DNA of 64,000 nucleotides from Phragmites australis (Eukaryota; Streptophyta; Magnoliopsida; Poales; Poaceae). The notes beneath the pieces were generated by a model, which saw only the letters and a program-made list of their open reading frames with translations, was not told the DNA's origin and ran no database searches. Made by a program: the position numbers and the translations under genes. The stretch's first letter is position 1, and every line of letters starts with the position of its first letter. The stretch is from the NCBI RefSeq assembly GCF_958298935.1, contig NC_084933.1, forward strand, positions 30,714,334 through 30,778,333, given 5' to 3'. Shown one piece after another: positions 23,291-36,496 of the stretch.

Positions 23291-26200
23291 TTCTTTTCCA
23301 TCACATGGCAATTGCATCGTGATCTGCAAAGCTTCTCATTATCTTGCTCGGTGGTGAGACCTTGAGCTAAGCGTGATTGATTCGTGTTCTGTTTGGAGTA
23401 GAGAGTGGGTGAAATGTTCCTTGCTGGTTCATGAACAGTTTGTGCCTTTTGCTTGACGTATCGTAAGGTAAGGGCAGCAGTTGGAGACTTGCTTTGGGAT
23501 TTTCTTTAGCAATTGGATATTTTGTGTAGGGAATTTGAGGTCTGCTGTGCTTATGATCTGTAGCGTTTGCCATTTGACAAACAACTTTGACTTAGGATTG
23601 AGTTGTAGGTGTCTAATTCCTTTTTTTACTAGATATCCTGATTCTGATCATATTACTTTTCCTGATTATGACCAATGGCAAACATAGTTGTTCGATAACT
23701 TATCAAGTTTTAACAATTTTACTGCATATCGATTGCGGCTTAATCTATGGTGCTGTACATATTACATGAATGCTAATTTTGTTATTTTTTAGATGAAATA
23801 TTGTGAATTCAAGTGACTGTTCTTTAACTATCAACGATCTTTTGTATTTGTCTTTGTGAAAGTCATAAAATTTACACAAGTTATTATAACATAGTGTACA
23901 CAAGCATTTTGCATTTACAAATTACAATAATTAGACAAAGAAAGCATATACCATTATCAAACAACTATGTTTGCCATTGGTCAGCTTTGGTTTGCATGGT
24001 AAAGGAAGAGCTAGGCTTTGCTCTCTTACAAAGACATGTTCATCTCTTTGGAATCAGTGTTTATTGATCTTTAAAGTAAACACTGATTGCGACAATTAAT
24101 TGGAAAAAACCATATTATACCAGTAAAATATTTCACTTCTTGATTCTTGGAAATATTTCAAGATGCATATTTGTTTCAGTTGTGCTGCAGAAAACATAAT
24201 TTTGCCTTATTGATCCTCACATATTGCTTCGTTATCATTCATCTCTATGCCCTTTTTTCATGTAAAAATTGAAAGTTCCTTTTTGTTTATACTTTTGTCT
24301 GCTGCTACCACATAGCAGACTCCTTATCGTCCGAGCTGATGACAAAAAAAAGAAAGAGAAGTGATCAAAGCAAAGTGGGACATGCATGAAGAACATCCTC
24401 TATAGAGAGATCTTTACGTCATAGGTGAGGTATTGTTTGCTTATTTGCCAATTACTCTTCACTACTCATGCTTTGCTTTTTTGAATTCTATTAGCTCATT
24501 TCTTTCACCCATTACGTCATATTGTGACAATTTTTATGGAACATAAATTCCAATCCGCTAGACTATTACATGTATACAATTGTATTGCAATGCAATTCAT
24601 ATCATTTTCACATTAAAAGCCTTTTATCATTTCAATCTGGTATATTTGACCAATTATATGTAGGAAAGCTCATGTCAAGCTACATTAGTTATTGTGGATA
24701 CATATTTCAGTTCGATGGAATCGAAACATAGTTAAATGCTCGTGCGTTGCAACGGGAATCAAAAATTTTCACGAGATAGTACAGATGATAGAAACATATT
24801 CCAAAATAACATAATGACGTCCTTGTTCTTTTTTGTCTAAATTTGCATGCGTCGTGAAACATAGTTAAGTGTTCGTGCGTTGCAACGAGAATCAAAAAAT
24901 TTTACAAGATAATACAGATGACCGAAACATATTCCAAAATAACATAACGATGTCCTTGTTATTTTTGTTTGAATTCACATGAGTAAAATTCCTGCTATAG
25001 TATTAAGCCTGTGATTTTACTCCACACAATGTTGTTCCATGAGACCATAACTTTCGTCCTATATGATTAACTATGAACTAGCTATTTTAGTCATACTAGG
25101 ATTATCCTTTTTAGCTTGTAGGGATTAACAGTGTTGTAATTAAATTAGGATGGTTTGATTTTTCTTTTTGCAAGGTTCATCTCTGCCTTCTTCACCATGG
25201 ACAAAACATGAATAGTCATCTAGCTTCATTGGGTTGAAAGCATTATCTATAATTGGGGTTGATGCTTCTCGACTTTAAAGCTTTGCTATGATAGCATCTG
25301 CATCAGATGAGATAGAGCATCAGTTGGAGCCCCCAAGCTATCCTAGCCTTATGTTGTCATTCTTAGCTCTTATGATCAGATATCGTAATTTAAACAAATA
25401 GACACTTTTTTTGTCAAACATGGAATGTATATCATTCAGCTGCTGATGCGTCCTTTTAATATGCTAATATTCTCTTTTTCTAGAAAAACATATGAGCACT
25501 TGAGCATAATAAGGTGTGGACATCAAGTTTATCAACAAGTATGTGCCTCTTGTCCCGCTGAACTGGGCACAAACCAAGCATGATTTCTAACATTGCCATG
25601 CATATTTTATGTTCCGGTTGTGCATAGCGAAATACTGTTTTTAAAAATATGGGCTGACAACTTGGTCATTGTTGGTCTTTTCAAGTTTGGGTCTTTAGCG
25701 AAGTATTTGATTCAATATTCTTTACTTAGGGTCTTTAGCTAGATTACTATTTTAAAATGATGTGTTGTGCATTTCGAGATAGACCAATATGAACTTTGAC
25801 ATGGGTGGCTCGACACACATGATGTCCTCCTTGCTCCCTGAACGTTGAAGTTCACCAGTTACTCCACTTCAAACATAAATCATGATCTTTTCATCCGAGA
25901 TTAGTCATATCTGTGCATAGCTTTGGGTCATAATATTTATATTCATATAATCATCATGTTTGTACATAATCTTACGAACTCTCTTATTTATCATAATTGT
26001 TGTGTGACTTCGAACGACATCCGAAATATAAAAAGAAGCTTTATGTCCAATTATAGGCAAAAAGTTTGATACGTGGCCTGAGATAGAGTATAATATTTCA
26101 TAGTACAAGTTAGTACGTGTAAATTGGTATGTTTTATTTCGTTGTTTATTTGTATCGTGGTTTAGTTTCTCCTAATGGTAGTGACTATTGTTTGCAGATT

Positions 26201-27089
26201 TTATTGTCAATATGTCAGCACGAACACTTTGTACTATTTGCTTATGACTATTATACTATTTACCGTTTATTTTGCTTATGACTATTATACCTTTTGTTAA
26301 ACATCATCTCAGATGTATTTTACCTTAATATAGTTCTTCTCTAGATCGTATTAGTCTCAATAATACATTTGATTGTCATGTTCAGTCATTATTTCTGAAT
26401 AACTGTCTTGACAATAAATGACACTAAACATTTGATGCAGAAGTATCGGATACTTTTAAGTTGTGATGTTGCTATTTGTTTATTTACTCTGTCTTTAGTT
26501 TATTTAACATAAATGGAAGCTGTCAAATAAATTTGATTATCATGTCAAAGTCATTGTCTAGGATTTTGTAGGGATTTTACGGGGAAAGAGACAACTCAGA
26601 AATTATAATGTGCTACGTCACTTTACGGAATTTTATGGAATTATAATGTGCTACGTCATTTTACATTTTGTATTCATATCATATTTGACACAAAACAATT
26701 TTAAATTTTTGTTTGTAATCATGTTGAGAGCTAAATAAGTGGGACTATCGCTATGCAATATATTATCTTTGTACAATATAATATTTTTAAATCACATTCT
26801 TTTTCTTTCTTTTCATACTTTCGTAATATTAGTGTTTACGTTTGAAACATGAATATCGTAGTAAAATATGGGCACCTTACTAGTCAAAAGAAAGAAAAAA
26901 AAAAGCAAGAGATACTAGAAACACATGAGAGCCAGGTGTTCTCCGGATGACTCCACTCTCCAGTGGCAGATAGAGCACTACTCCCCGCCGTCCCCGGAGA
27001 CTTGTGAGGAAGCTTCTGGACTACGAGCTCGACGACACAAACCGAAGCGTCTCGCCTGTGCGGTCGCGAGTGTGTGACGGAGATCAGAG
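23291..27089. other. AT-rich intergenic spacer upstream of DJ1D
   Basis: No coding sequence is seen. Two 29-nt inverted arms (23670-23698 and 23954-23982, one mismatch) flank 255 bp. A separate 11-bp perfect hairpin has arms at 24053-24063 and 24077-24087 (ATCAGTGTTTA/TAAACACTGAT). A tandem duplication lies at about 24719-24989. The promoter and leader of the DJ1D gene must occupy the last few hundred bases; no clear TATA box is visible. Confidence 0.5.
24719..24989. repeat. 133-bp tandem duplication with CGTGCGTTGCAACG motif
   Basis: GAAACATAGTTAA(A/G)TG(C/T)TCGTGCGTTGCAACG begins at about 24723 and again at about 24856. The following text (AATCAAAAA, TTCCAAAATAACATAA, GTCCTTGTT) is also repeated, with scattered differences. 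The CGTGCGTTGCAACG core recurs widely in grass intergenic DNA, from general knowledge; the element class is uncertain. Confidence 0.8.
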
Positions 27090-30000
27090 ATGGCTGCGAA
27101 GAAGGTGCTCCTGCTCTGCGGCGACTACATGGAGGACTACGAGGTCTCTTTCCAATCGCTCCTCTTTTCTACTTCGCCTAGTGCTAAAATGAGCTGTACT
27201 TAGATCAAGAATCAGTCTTGGATTGGTGTATCCTGACACCAAATCGGTTCTTGAATTGATGGATTAGGTCATGGTCCCGTTCCAAGCGCTGCAAGCGTAT
27301 GGGGTGGCTGTGGACGCCGTCTGCCCTGGCAAGAAGGCCGGCGACGTCTGCCGCACCGCCGTCCATCAGGGGACTGGCCACCAGGTACGTTGATCAATTT
27401 CCCCATCTTTTTTCCCGTGGTTCTGTTCGATTGGGTAGGGATTTATGTCGGTCTTGGTTCTAGTGAGATATTTTGGACGAAATAGAGTGGTGTAGAAGAC
27501 ATGTTCTGTGTTTATGTGATTGGCAGTAAAGAGTGGAAGCTTTCACAAACTAGATTGGACACTGTGTATGATTTGCCTACTCTTTAAGATTCTAAGTGCA
27601 AAGAAGTGCAGCAATTTTGTGATTGAACTGTATAGGCAACTAATGTTTCATTAGGTTCAAGATACGTGAAAAGAACACATTGTGACTTTTGAAAAGAGGC
27701 TACTTCTGCACTCTGCAGGCCGTTTCTAGGATGAACCACGTTGAGGATACACAGCTGCAGGGGACCTGCATTTTAAAAGTAGATGCAACAAGAGTTTAAA
27801 GGAACATGCCTGAAAAATAACAAATCTCTAGGAAAAATTGGTCTCTTAATTTTATCTGAAATTCTTCAAATATTTCTGTTAAACATAGGGGAGCTGCAAG
27901 AGAGTGGTGTAAATCTGCATCGATGTTTGTAAAAGCATTTATAACTTGTCCGGGTATTACTGATTTCCGCATACTGTTATTATGGAGGATTGCCACCTAT
28001 TTGGTGGCCACACTGAAGACTTCACCACATATATGAATTATAATTGTTACAAATTAGTATATGATAAGAGATTTGGAGGGTTGCCTAGTAGATAGTTCAT
28101 AGTTATCTGACTGATAACTATATATAAAACGCTAGAACAATTGCACACTGATCGTTGAGTACAACACTAGGGGACAGCACGTGCCTCTTGGCTGTCTTGA
28201 CAATATATCCAGATCAGCTCAACCAACACCGGAAATCGCCATCACTACTGTCTTGAAGTGGTTGGGATTTGGATCATTTTCCTGGACACTTGATTAATCT
28301 GGAAAAACAAATATGCTTGAAAAAAAACAAACTCGATCAGCATGTTGCATTGATACATGTTTGCTCCCGAAGTGTTGCTTCTATACAATGTAATTGGCCT
28401 TGAGGGTCCTGCAGTATTGTTACACTGTTCTACCCTGCTTCTCTTGCTTACTCCCTCTGGCATATGGACTGAATCTTTTGATCTGGCTGAAATTCTCAGC
28501 TGTAAGAATGAGCTATGGTTTTGACTATATTGTTACACTGTTCTACCCTGCTTCTCTTGCTTACTCCCTCTGGCATATGGACTGAATTTTTTGATCTGGC
28601 TGAAATTCTCAGCTGTAAAAACGAGCTATGGTTTTGACTCGTTTTATCTGTTTGATGTTAGCTTACCTCTTTAGGTTGTATTCTTGCTCTGACAAGCCTG
28701 CGTTTATTCTATCTTGTGCATATGTCATGCAGACATATTCTGAGTCAAGAGGTCATAACTTCGCACTCAATGCTTCATTTGATGGGATTAGTGCAAATGG
28801 ATATGATGGATTGGTAATTCCTGGAGGCCGTTCACCAGAATACCTTGCAATGGATGAAAAAGTGCTTGACTTAGTCAGAAAGTTCTCTGATGCTAAGAAG
28901 CCTGTTGCATCAGTTTGCCATGGACAGTTGATTTTGGCAGCAGCAGCAGTAGTCCAGAACCGTACCTGCACTGCGTATCCAGCTGTTAAACCAGTTTTGG
29001 TTGCTGCTGGTGCTAAGTGGGAAGAACCTGATACTATGGCCAAATGCACTGTTGATGGTAATCTCATCACTGCAGCGACATATGATTCTCATCCTGAATT
29101 CATCAGCCTGTTCGTCAAAGCACTTGGAGGCTCTGTGGCCGGCTCAAACAAGAAAATATTGTTCCTCTGTGGGGTAAGTATTGAGAAACTATGTTCTCTC
29201 ACATAAGAATTCTTTGTACGTTCATGCATACCTTTTAGCTGTCTTTGTCCTAATATCTCACACGTTGCATATATGAGGTAATAACATATTCCTTCAATGT
29301 ATAGGGTCTGAAGTCAAACAGGATTTCTCAGTCAATTTAATTCATATTCTCGATCTCTATTTCCTCAGTTTGTCACGAGTCATTACCACTTTGCTGAACA
29401 TCTTTTTTTCCATATTTACATGCTTGATAGGACTATATGGAGGACTATGAGGTTATGGTCCCATTTCAGTCTCTTCAAGCTCTTGGTTGCCATGTAGATG
29501 CAGTTTGCCCTGACAAGGGTGCTGGGGATAAGTGCCCAACTGCCATTCATGACTTTGAAGGTGACCAAACTTACAGTGAGAAGCCTGGTCACGATTTTAC
29601 TTTGACAGCATCGTTTCATAGTGTGGATGCTTCAAGCTATGATGCACTTGTAATTCCTGGCGGACGGGCTCCTGAGTATCTTGCACTGAATGATGAAGTC
29701 CTTAGCTTGGTGAAGGGTTTCATGGATAAAGGAAAGCCAATCGCATCGATCTGCCATGGCCAGCAGATTCTATCTGCTGCTGGAGTCCTCCAGGTACAAC
29801 ATGATATATACTCTATCGCTGTATGAGTGTATGTATTTATTTTGTTTTCTGTTGATAGATATATAATGTTGTCTGTAGCATTGATGTTTCTTTTGGTTTA
29901 GTTGTTTCCACTTTCTAACCTAGCAAATCTTTCTTCGAGCAAAAGAAGATTGCAATATTAGATCTTGGTAGGTTCTGACTTAGATAAATGATGTAAAATC

Positions 30001-30325
30001 TTTTGTGTTCTTCACCTGTTCACCACCACGTATTCGTATTGTCCTTAGCTTTGGGATCTGTCCAGTATTCTCACAGCATGACATACAGACTTTGATTGAC
30101 GTATGCACTGATGCTTCCTCGTTGGGGGATGTGTAGGGGAAGAAATGCACGGCATACCCAGCTGTGAAGCTCAATGTGGTGCTGGGGGGCGCAACTTGGC
30201 TGGAGCCTAACCCGATCGACCGCTGCTTCACTGACGGCAATCTTGTGACAGGTGCGGCTTGGCCTGGGCACCCGGAGTTCGTCTCCCAGCTCATGGTTTT
30301 ACTCGGCATCAAGGTTTCCTTCTGA
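27090..30325 (+). CDS. DJ1D: DJ-1/PfpI tandem-domain protein (plant DJ1D type, putative glyoxalase III)
   Basis: Exons 27090-27143, 27268-27384, 28733-29173, 29431-29793 and 30137-30325, all with GT-AG introns and phase 0, encode 387 aa. Two DJ-1 domains are fused head to tail. Each opens with [16 protein letters not shown](A/S)L and carries a nucleophile elbow: VCHGQ with Cys119-His120 in domain 1, ICHGQ with Cys312-His313 in domain 2. LVIPGGR(S/A)PEYLA precedes each. The Cys/His pairs and the Glu of MEDYE match the catalytic residues of Arabidopsis DJ1D, which converts methylglyoxal to lactate without glutathione. Length (about 390 aa) fits that family. Exon 4 begins exactly where the second domain repeats the motif of the exon 1/2 junction, reflecting internal gene duplication. 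The gene appears intact. Confidence 0.95.
28415..28640 (+). repeat. 113-bp perfect-register tandem duplication in DJ1D intron 2
   Basis: TATTGTTACACTGTTCTACC starts at 28415 and again at 28528, and the whole 113 bp is repeated with only a few substitutions (for example GAATCTTTT versus GAATTTTTT, GTAAGAATG versus GTAAAAACG). The unit includes a pyrimidine-rich stretch. The small divergence indicates a recent duplication. Confidence 0.95.
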
Positions 30326-31379
30326 AAGATGAGGGCTCCCATAGTTCCTATAGCTTTGGATTTCCAGACAGTCTATACCCACAGCACTTATGCATCTTAT
30401 GTGCAGTAAGTTTCGGACTTAATTTTGGTACTGTGTTTTGCAATATTGAAATATGGCATCGTCTTATTGTCGTCGTTTGGGCTTGAAACAACAAAGGCTT
30501 CTACGTGTTGATCTGGTACGAGCAGCTGGATTTCGGTTGTTTCGCCAGTGAAATATATCCCTCAGTACTTGTGCTTTGATCGACTGAACTAGCAGAGTGT
30601 TTTTTTTTTTTTTACGGAACTGAACTAGTAGAGTTGTTTTTGTTCTCGTTAACTTCAAGTATTGCACTCTCGAAGTGGTCAATGTCAGAAGGATCTCATG
30701 GCGTCGGCGTGCAAGCGTATAGCCACCAAAACGGGATGTGTAGGGCTTTTCTTTTGTCGTGGCCTGGTTGTTTGTTTGTGATTTTGGACAGTGTATTGGT
30801 TTCACGTGTGTTGTAGCCCAAGCAGGGGCTGGTTTCTTTTGCCTTGTTTTTTCCCTTTCTTTCCGCTAATTGACGTCCTGCAGATGGATGGTAGAAATAT
30901 GAATTAGATTGTGTGACCGATTGTCCAATTTTTTTTATTAACAAATCTCCTCTTTTCTCTAAACAATAGTTTGGTTAGGTTTAGCAATTTGTTGAATCAA
31001 GTCGCGTGAACATTCATCGCTAAGCTAATTGATGAAAACTCCCTGTTGTGGATTCTTTCCATCTTGACCTAGTTTTCTTTCCACTATTAATTGGTTTCTT
31101 TCTTCTATCTCACGGCCTGAGCTCCTCCCACCACCATCGGCCCACATGTGTTGAGCCGGTACAGGTGTTTTTTATTCTTTCTTCCTTTTCTTTCCTTTTT
31201 TTTATACCTTTGCTAGGCTTCTTTTTACGGAACATATAAGATGGTCGGTTGCATAAGGTGATCGGCTAGTTTTGGTCTGGTATTTGGTTTATTTTATTTT
31301 TTTTGGTTTTGGTAATATGTTTTTGTATTCTCTTTTCCGTGCACAATTTGTTTCGATATTTGAAATTTTTTAAAGACTC
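30326..31379. other. 3' UTR of DJ1D and spacer
   Basis: The 3' UTR probably extends to about 30900. A T-run of 14 sits near 30601-30613. The rest shows no gene. Confidence 0.5.
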
Positions 31380-31700
31380 GCTAAATCAACATTGATCCAA
31401 CATTTTTTCGATCACATTACCAAAAAGATGTTGATCAAATCTAACATTTTCTCACATCAGCTGAAGATGTTGGTCCAACATTTTTTTTCATGTTACCCAA
31501 AAGATGTCGATTCAACATTTTTTTCACGTCATCTAAAGATGATCCAACATTTTGCATGTCACCTGAAAAATCCAAATCTTTTCAAGTCGCCTAAAAATGT
31601 TGATCCAACATTTTGCATGTCATCTAAAAAGTCCACATTTTTGGACGCCACCCAAAAAATGTCAATCCAACATTTTTTAATGCATATGAAAGGTCTTTTC
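31380..31700. repeat. Degenerate tandem repeat (GATCCAACATTTTT units)
   Basis: About eight units of 30-45 bp share the pattern (G)TTGATCCAACATTTTTT-C followed by a CAT/CGT-CACCTAAAAGATG part. The 130-codon plus-strand ORF at 31392-31784 is produced by this repeat and is not taken as a gene. Confidence 0.75.
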
Positions 31701-32003
31701 AACAACTCACATATAAAATGGTTAATCAGGTTTTGCAAATTGTCAGCTACCAGATCACGATCTTGTGAATTGTGCAGCGTGTAGTGTTCACCGAGCAGTG
31801 CCCCGCCACCAAACTTCTACCGGTGTGTGTGTTATGTTGTGCGTACACACACCTATAACAAAACGCACGTAGACATATTCACAACTCAGGTATGCATTTA
31901 GCCCTATAACTATAGATAATTTAGAATATCGTGTTCTTGGAGAGATTGATGGAGCCAATTTAGATTTTATAGATAACAAACTCTCGATTCCATAGAGGAC
32001 AAA

Positions 32004-32309
32004 GGCTCTGTTTGGATCAGCTAGAACTAATAGTCAGCTGTTAAAATTAGCTCTAGCTGGTCCAAACAAATCAGCTAATAGGGTAGCTAACTATTAGCCA
32101 ACTTCTCAGCTAATATTTATCTCATTAGCTGATCTAATCTAGCTAATTTCAGCTAATAGATGGTGAAATGATAGTATTGCTCTTCCACCTAACCCTATCT
32201 CTAACCATCTATTAGCTAATGGATCCAAACAGGTCCAGCTTACTATTAGCCAGCTAACAATTATCACTAGCTATTAGTCAGCTAACTATTAGTTTTAGCT
32301 CATCCAAAC
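32004..32309. mobile_element. MITE with GTTTGGAT inverted ends
   Basis: The left end GTTTGGATCAGCTAGAACTA (32011 onward) matches the reverse complement of the right end (GTTTGGATGAGCTAAAACTA, ending about 32309). Both are followed by ATAGT(C/T)AGCTG. The interior is rich in AGCTAATA/TATTAGCT words, so most of the 300 bp could fold back. A GGATCCAAACAGG inside the right half may be an older terminus. The TSD was not resolved. Confidence 0.7.
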
Positions 32310-32339
32310 TATTAGTTTTAGCTATTAACGCGTGAGAGA

Positions 32340-35300
32340 TAATGATTTTTATTTTTAGGAGCAAGTCCCGATGAGAAACGGCGTTGAGCCGAGGGCTCGA
32401 ACGCGCGTGGGTATGGAACGAACCGTCGGTCTACCAGCCCGTTCTCTGCTACTCGAGTGTTTGTTGATGACAGCATCGTGCGTGGGCCGTGATAGCCCAT
32501 TTGCTCGCCGGCCCTTATCGTTCGTGCCAGGTCCGCCACCATCCCATCCACGGAAAGGCCCAACTCGTCACTCCTCCCCACCCGTCTGCCGCGACCGTGA
32601 GTGAGGCCACCGGTTGTTTGGAGCAACAGCGCTCGCCCGCTAATTTCTTGGCGTTGGTCTTGCAACCGCGCACTCGTTTGATTTGGAGCCGGCGGTTCAT
32701 TTTTCACACCCACACTGGCGAAAACGCTAACGGTTTAATGGGGTAGGCGTGGGCAAAAGCAAACAGGCTCCTCGTCCCCTGCCAGGATGCCACTACGCGC
32801 TCCGCGACAAGCACTTGGGCACCGAAGCTTACGTCCGTCTCCACTCCACTTGCCTGCCACGGCGGGCGGACCTCGGTTTCTTCTAGCGCTTGGAGCCTTG
32901 GACGGACGTGCGTGCGCGCCGCGGCTGGCTCCACCCCGGCGCAAGGAGTGGACGCGCAAGACCTCCACGGCTCGTCCATGCTATGATGCAGGCTGCTTTT
33001 CACTGGCACAGTGTTGTACATCACCGGCTAACACTACACTGCACAGCAAGCTGGCTGAGACAGTGTGCCGTGTGGGGGACTGCACGCTTGACACTGCTAG
33101 CTTGCCGCAAGTGCTGCCGTCGGCAACATGACAAGCACACAAACCAGTGCTTGTTTCGCGGAAAAAACTAAAGGTGATAGTAGCGGTTTAGCTCAAGCAA
33201 TGTATCTGTGACTCTCCCCTGTCTTTCACCCCACGTATGCTCCTAAAAGCTTACAAAGCTTCCAGCTCGGATTCAACGAAAGCGCAGGAAGCTTCCCTGC
33301 AAAGAACCGACGCAATTAGTCCCGCAATGCGAACCAAGTGCGAGTCGGTCAGTGTTGGTTTAGGTCTATGGCAGCTAAAGTACACCACATGCAGATGCGG
33401 CCCCTATCCAATCGAAAAGGCATCACAGATTAGTGAGGTAAGCAGAGCAAGCACTGGGGCGGCAGCAGCAGCTAGTGCCGCGCCGCTTTCCGGTCATGAC
33501 AATACCAGCAGCAACTTCTCGCCAAGCCATGATGAGATTGCCTAAATCCTAATCTTGTTCGGCTTTTTTTAGAAACACATGTACAACTTAAAGATGCACT
33601 ACACATTTACATATAATTTACTAAAGATCAGAGATATAAAATTTAGAGATTAACAAAGTTACCATATACGTTTAGCTATCGATAAGTACATCGTCTATCG
33701 TTTAAGTAAAATTCTTAATTCTGATGGAAAAAGGTACGACCAGCTCCATCATCCATCCAAAAATCCAAGCTTTATCTTGATCCGTTTGCTTTTGCCTCCC
33801 CAGAAAAAGCTCAATGTCGCCTAGGTACGCAGTACAGATTAATGGCGCCGCCGAGCGCTTTTCATGGCTTTCCGTCGTGCCAAGCGGCACGTACGCGCGG
33901 TTCTTATCCGCCGTCTCACGCGACAATCCACGAACGAGACGCAGACCGATCCATCGCTTCTTTACCTAATGTCGTTCCGCGTTGCTAACATCCATTCGGA
34001 AACAAGTGGAATTTGTTAGGACGAGATGTTTAATTTAATTGGGGAAGAAGGTGAGGCTTGAAAGGATTACTACACGGCCAAAAAAAAAACTTACAACTTT
34101 TTGTAGCAACATCACCGACAAAATTATTGACGGCTATTAGGGATTACCGGAAGAGCAATTGGTTTCGATCAGACGCAGGGGGTTCTCCGTTCTCGTGTTA
34201 CGATCTCTGATGCATATACAATTAGTATACACTTGTCCATGTTGTAATATACCTTCATTCCTTCGGTCACACTTGATATACTACACTTGTGAAATAAGAA
34301 ACCAATCATCTAGCTACCTAGCGCCCTGATGAAGGTACACACATGCATCACAGATCAACGCGAGTGGGTCACTGCAACTAGCCACGATCAAGATAGTCCA
34401 GACGGATCTCCAATCAATCAGAGCATTCACGGACTTAAGCGACGAAAAATCTTATCATGCATTATTCAGATCCACCGGCCCTTGCATTATTGTTGTTGTA
34501 GTAGACATCACCTCGCAAACTAAGCTCGCCACCTAATCCATGAGTAGGATGGAACTCGGTAAGTAAAGCAAGCTTTTTAAAACTGTAATCAGAAGCTCGT
34601 CGGATAATTTATACTCAAACCAAACATATTGCGGGCTCATTGCTCCAAGAGATATTTTGATCCAGCAGTCGGTTCTGGGTTTTCAGGTTTTGGCCTGTTA
34701 AAGCCGCAAGTTAAACTGTCAAAAACGAAATTTACACAAACCCACATGATGAAATATATAACTAAATCGGCAATAGATAGGTAGGACTGGAAATAAAGCT
34801 CAAGCCTTGTGAGCTAGCTTAGGTTTAACTATGCTCGACTTAGCTCGGCTCGGCGGTCAAACGAGTCAAGCTTGAGCCATCTTCCCAACTTGACGGTCAA
34901 ACGGGTCGAGCCCGAACTAGCTCGCGAGTGACTAGGTAGCTGACCTAGCGGCCCAGCCCAACATGCAAACACGCACACCGCCTCTACTCGTGACCTCACA
35001 CCTCACTTCCTCAATCACACCTTAGTGCTCACTCGTCGCACAAACAGAGAGATACGCCTCTTGCCACCGTTTGTCGGCCCGCCGCCTCTCCACCCTCAGA
35101 TCCCACCGCCTATTGCCTCTTCGCACTCAGATCTTGCCGCATCTCTATCTCTTCGCCCTTAGATCTCATCGCCTCTCCACCCACCTCTCCAAACTCTGAA
35201 GGAGCACGTGACTATGGCAGTGACGATTATGAGCCAGTGGGCATCGCATGGTTTCATAACAAACACTTGCAACAACACGGTCAAAATTAGAGCCGCTACC

Positions 35301-36496
35301 GCCGCCGGCCGTTGGGAGGAAGCAAGGGCTCCGGTTCTAGAAGAAGCCAACGAGGGGAGACGCATCGCCGTAGTGGGCGCGGAACATGCAGAGGAAGACG
35401 CGGGGTGCAGGGCAAAAGGAGGAAGATCTCCACGAGCATGTTCTCCGATAGCGACGCCATCTATTCCATCCAACGGCGGCTAATGGCGACGGCCATGGGG
35501 ATTAGGGAATTGGGGCTATCCCTATAGCTTTGACGGCAAGGTAAGACGACAGCTACAGGTGTGATGCCTAAGATGAAATCCCTATGCGAAACAGCCTTGG
35601 CTCTCTAGCCAAGCTGAGCAGGCTCGAGCCCAGCGAGCTGAGCCAATATATCATCTTGACCACCTAACAGAGCCGAGCCGATGCTATTTCCACCCCTAAG
35701 ATAAGATAGACAAGTGCCACTAAGCTCGTCGTCCCATATAATTTCTGTATCGTTGCTATCACAGCCTCAGCTAACAATTCAGAACTGGGCCAGATGAATA
35801 TTCGCATTGCGCTGTCCGGTTTTAGTTCACAAATCTGCTGCGACTTCACACGTAAAGCGATTCCATTACCGGACCTTTCCCTTCAGGAAAAAGTGAAAGA
35901 TCGGACAGCCGCTGGTAGACTTTTACGAAGCCAAAGGGTATTCTACTAGTACGATGTAGTAGTATCTAATCGGCAGAACAAAATCCCGGCTGCTCTCTGA
36001 AGAAGAAAAAAATTGTACAAATCACTGGGCACCATGCTGAAGTTTTGGGACAGGATCAGGCATACATTTTCCGGTAGTAAAGCCAGTTGTCAAAATGTTC
36101 ACTGAACCATCAGTTTCCCCTGAAAAAAAGCACCATTTTTTGACCGGATGGATGGTGAAGCACTGCACAGCGTCTCGTCGACAGCAGGACACGATGCTCG
36201 CCGTGCCCGGGGCCTGAACCTTCCTTGAACTTGACTACTTGAGCGTTCAACAGGCAACAGCTAACCAGCAGGTCGCTGTAACTTCTGTCCGTGGTGGGCC
36301 CCATTGGCAGTGATATTTTGCAGCTTGATTGATGACGAGGCGGGAATCCAGGCCCCGGCCCCGGAAGCAACAGACAACAGATTCAGCTTCTGCTCGCCTT
36401 CCCTTATCATTGGCCCTTTCGTCGTCCTGGTCCAACACGGCCGAACATTTGGATCTCAATCTCATCACGGAATTGCCGTTGCCGCATTAGCAATTG
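32340..36496. other. Intergenic region without a recognised gene
   Basis: GC-rich blocks at 32370-33130 and 35190-35530 contain open frames of 60-130 codons on both strands. None has a recognisable domain, conserved motif or splice pattern. 34790-34960 and 35590-35690 contain repeated GAGCTTGAGCC/GCTCGGCTCGG words suggestive of repeat DNA. I cannot support a gene here. Confidence 0.45.

Noticed and set aside
31380..31700. Possible CRISPR-like spacing of repeats
   Set aside because: Units are degenerate, variably spaced and in plant nuclear DNA; ordinary tandem repeat.
31392..31784. 130-codon ORF with repeated NVDPTF
   Set aside because: It is a translation of a degenerate tandem repeat; no start context or domain.
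32318..33545. Cluster of 77-131 codon ORFs in a GC-rich block
   Set aside because: No domain, conserved block or splice structure was visible on either strand, so no gene was called.
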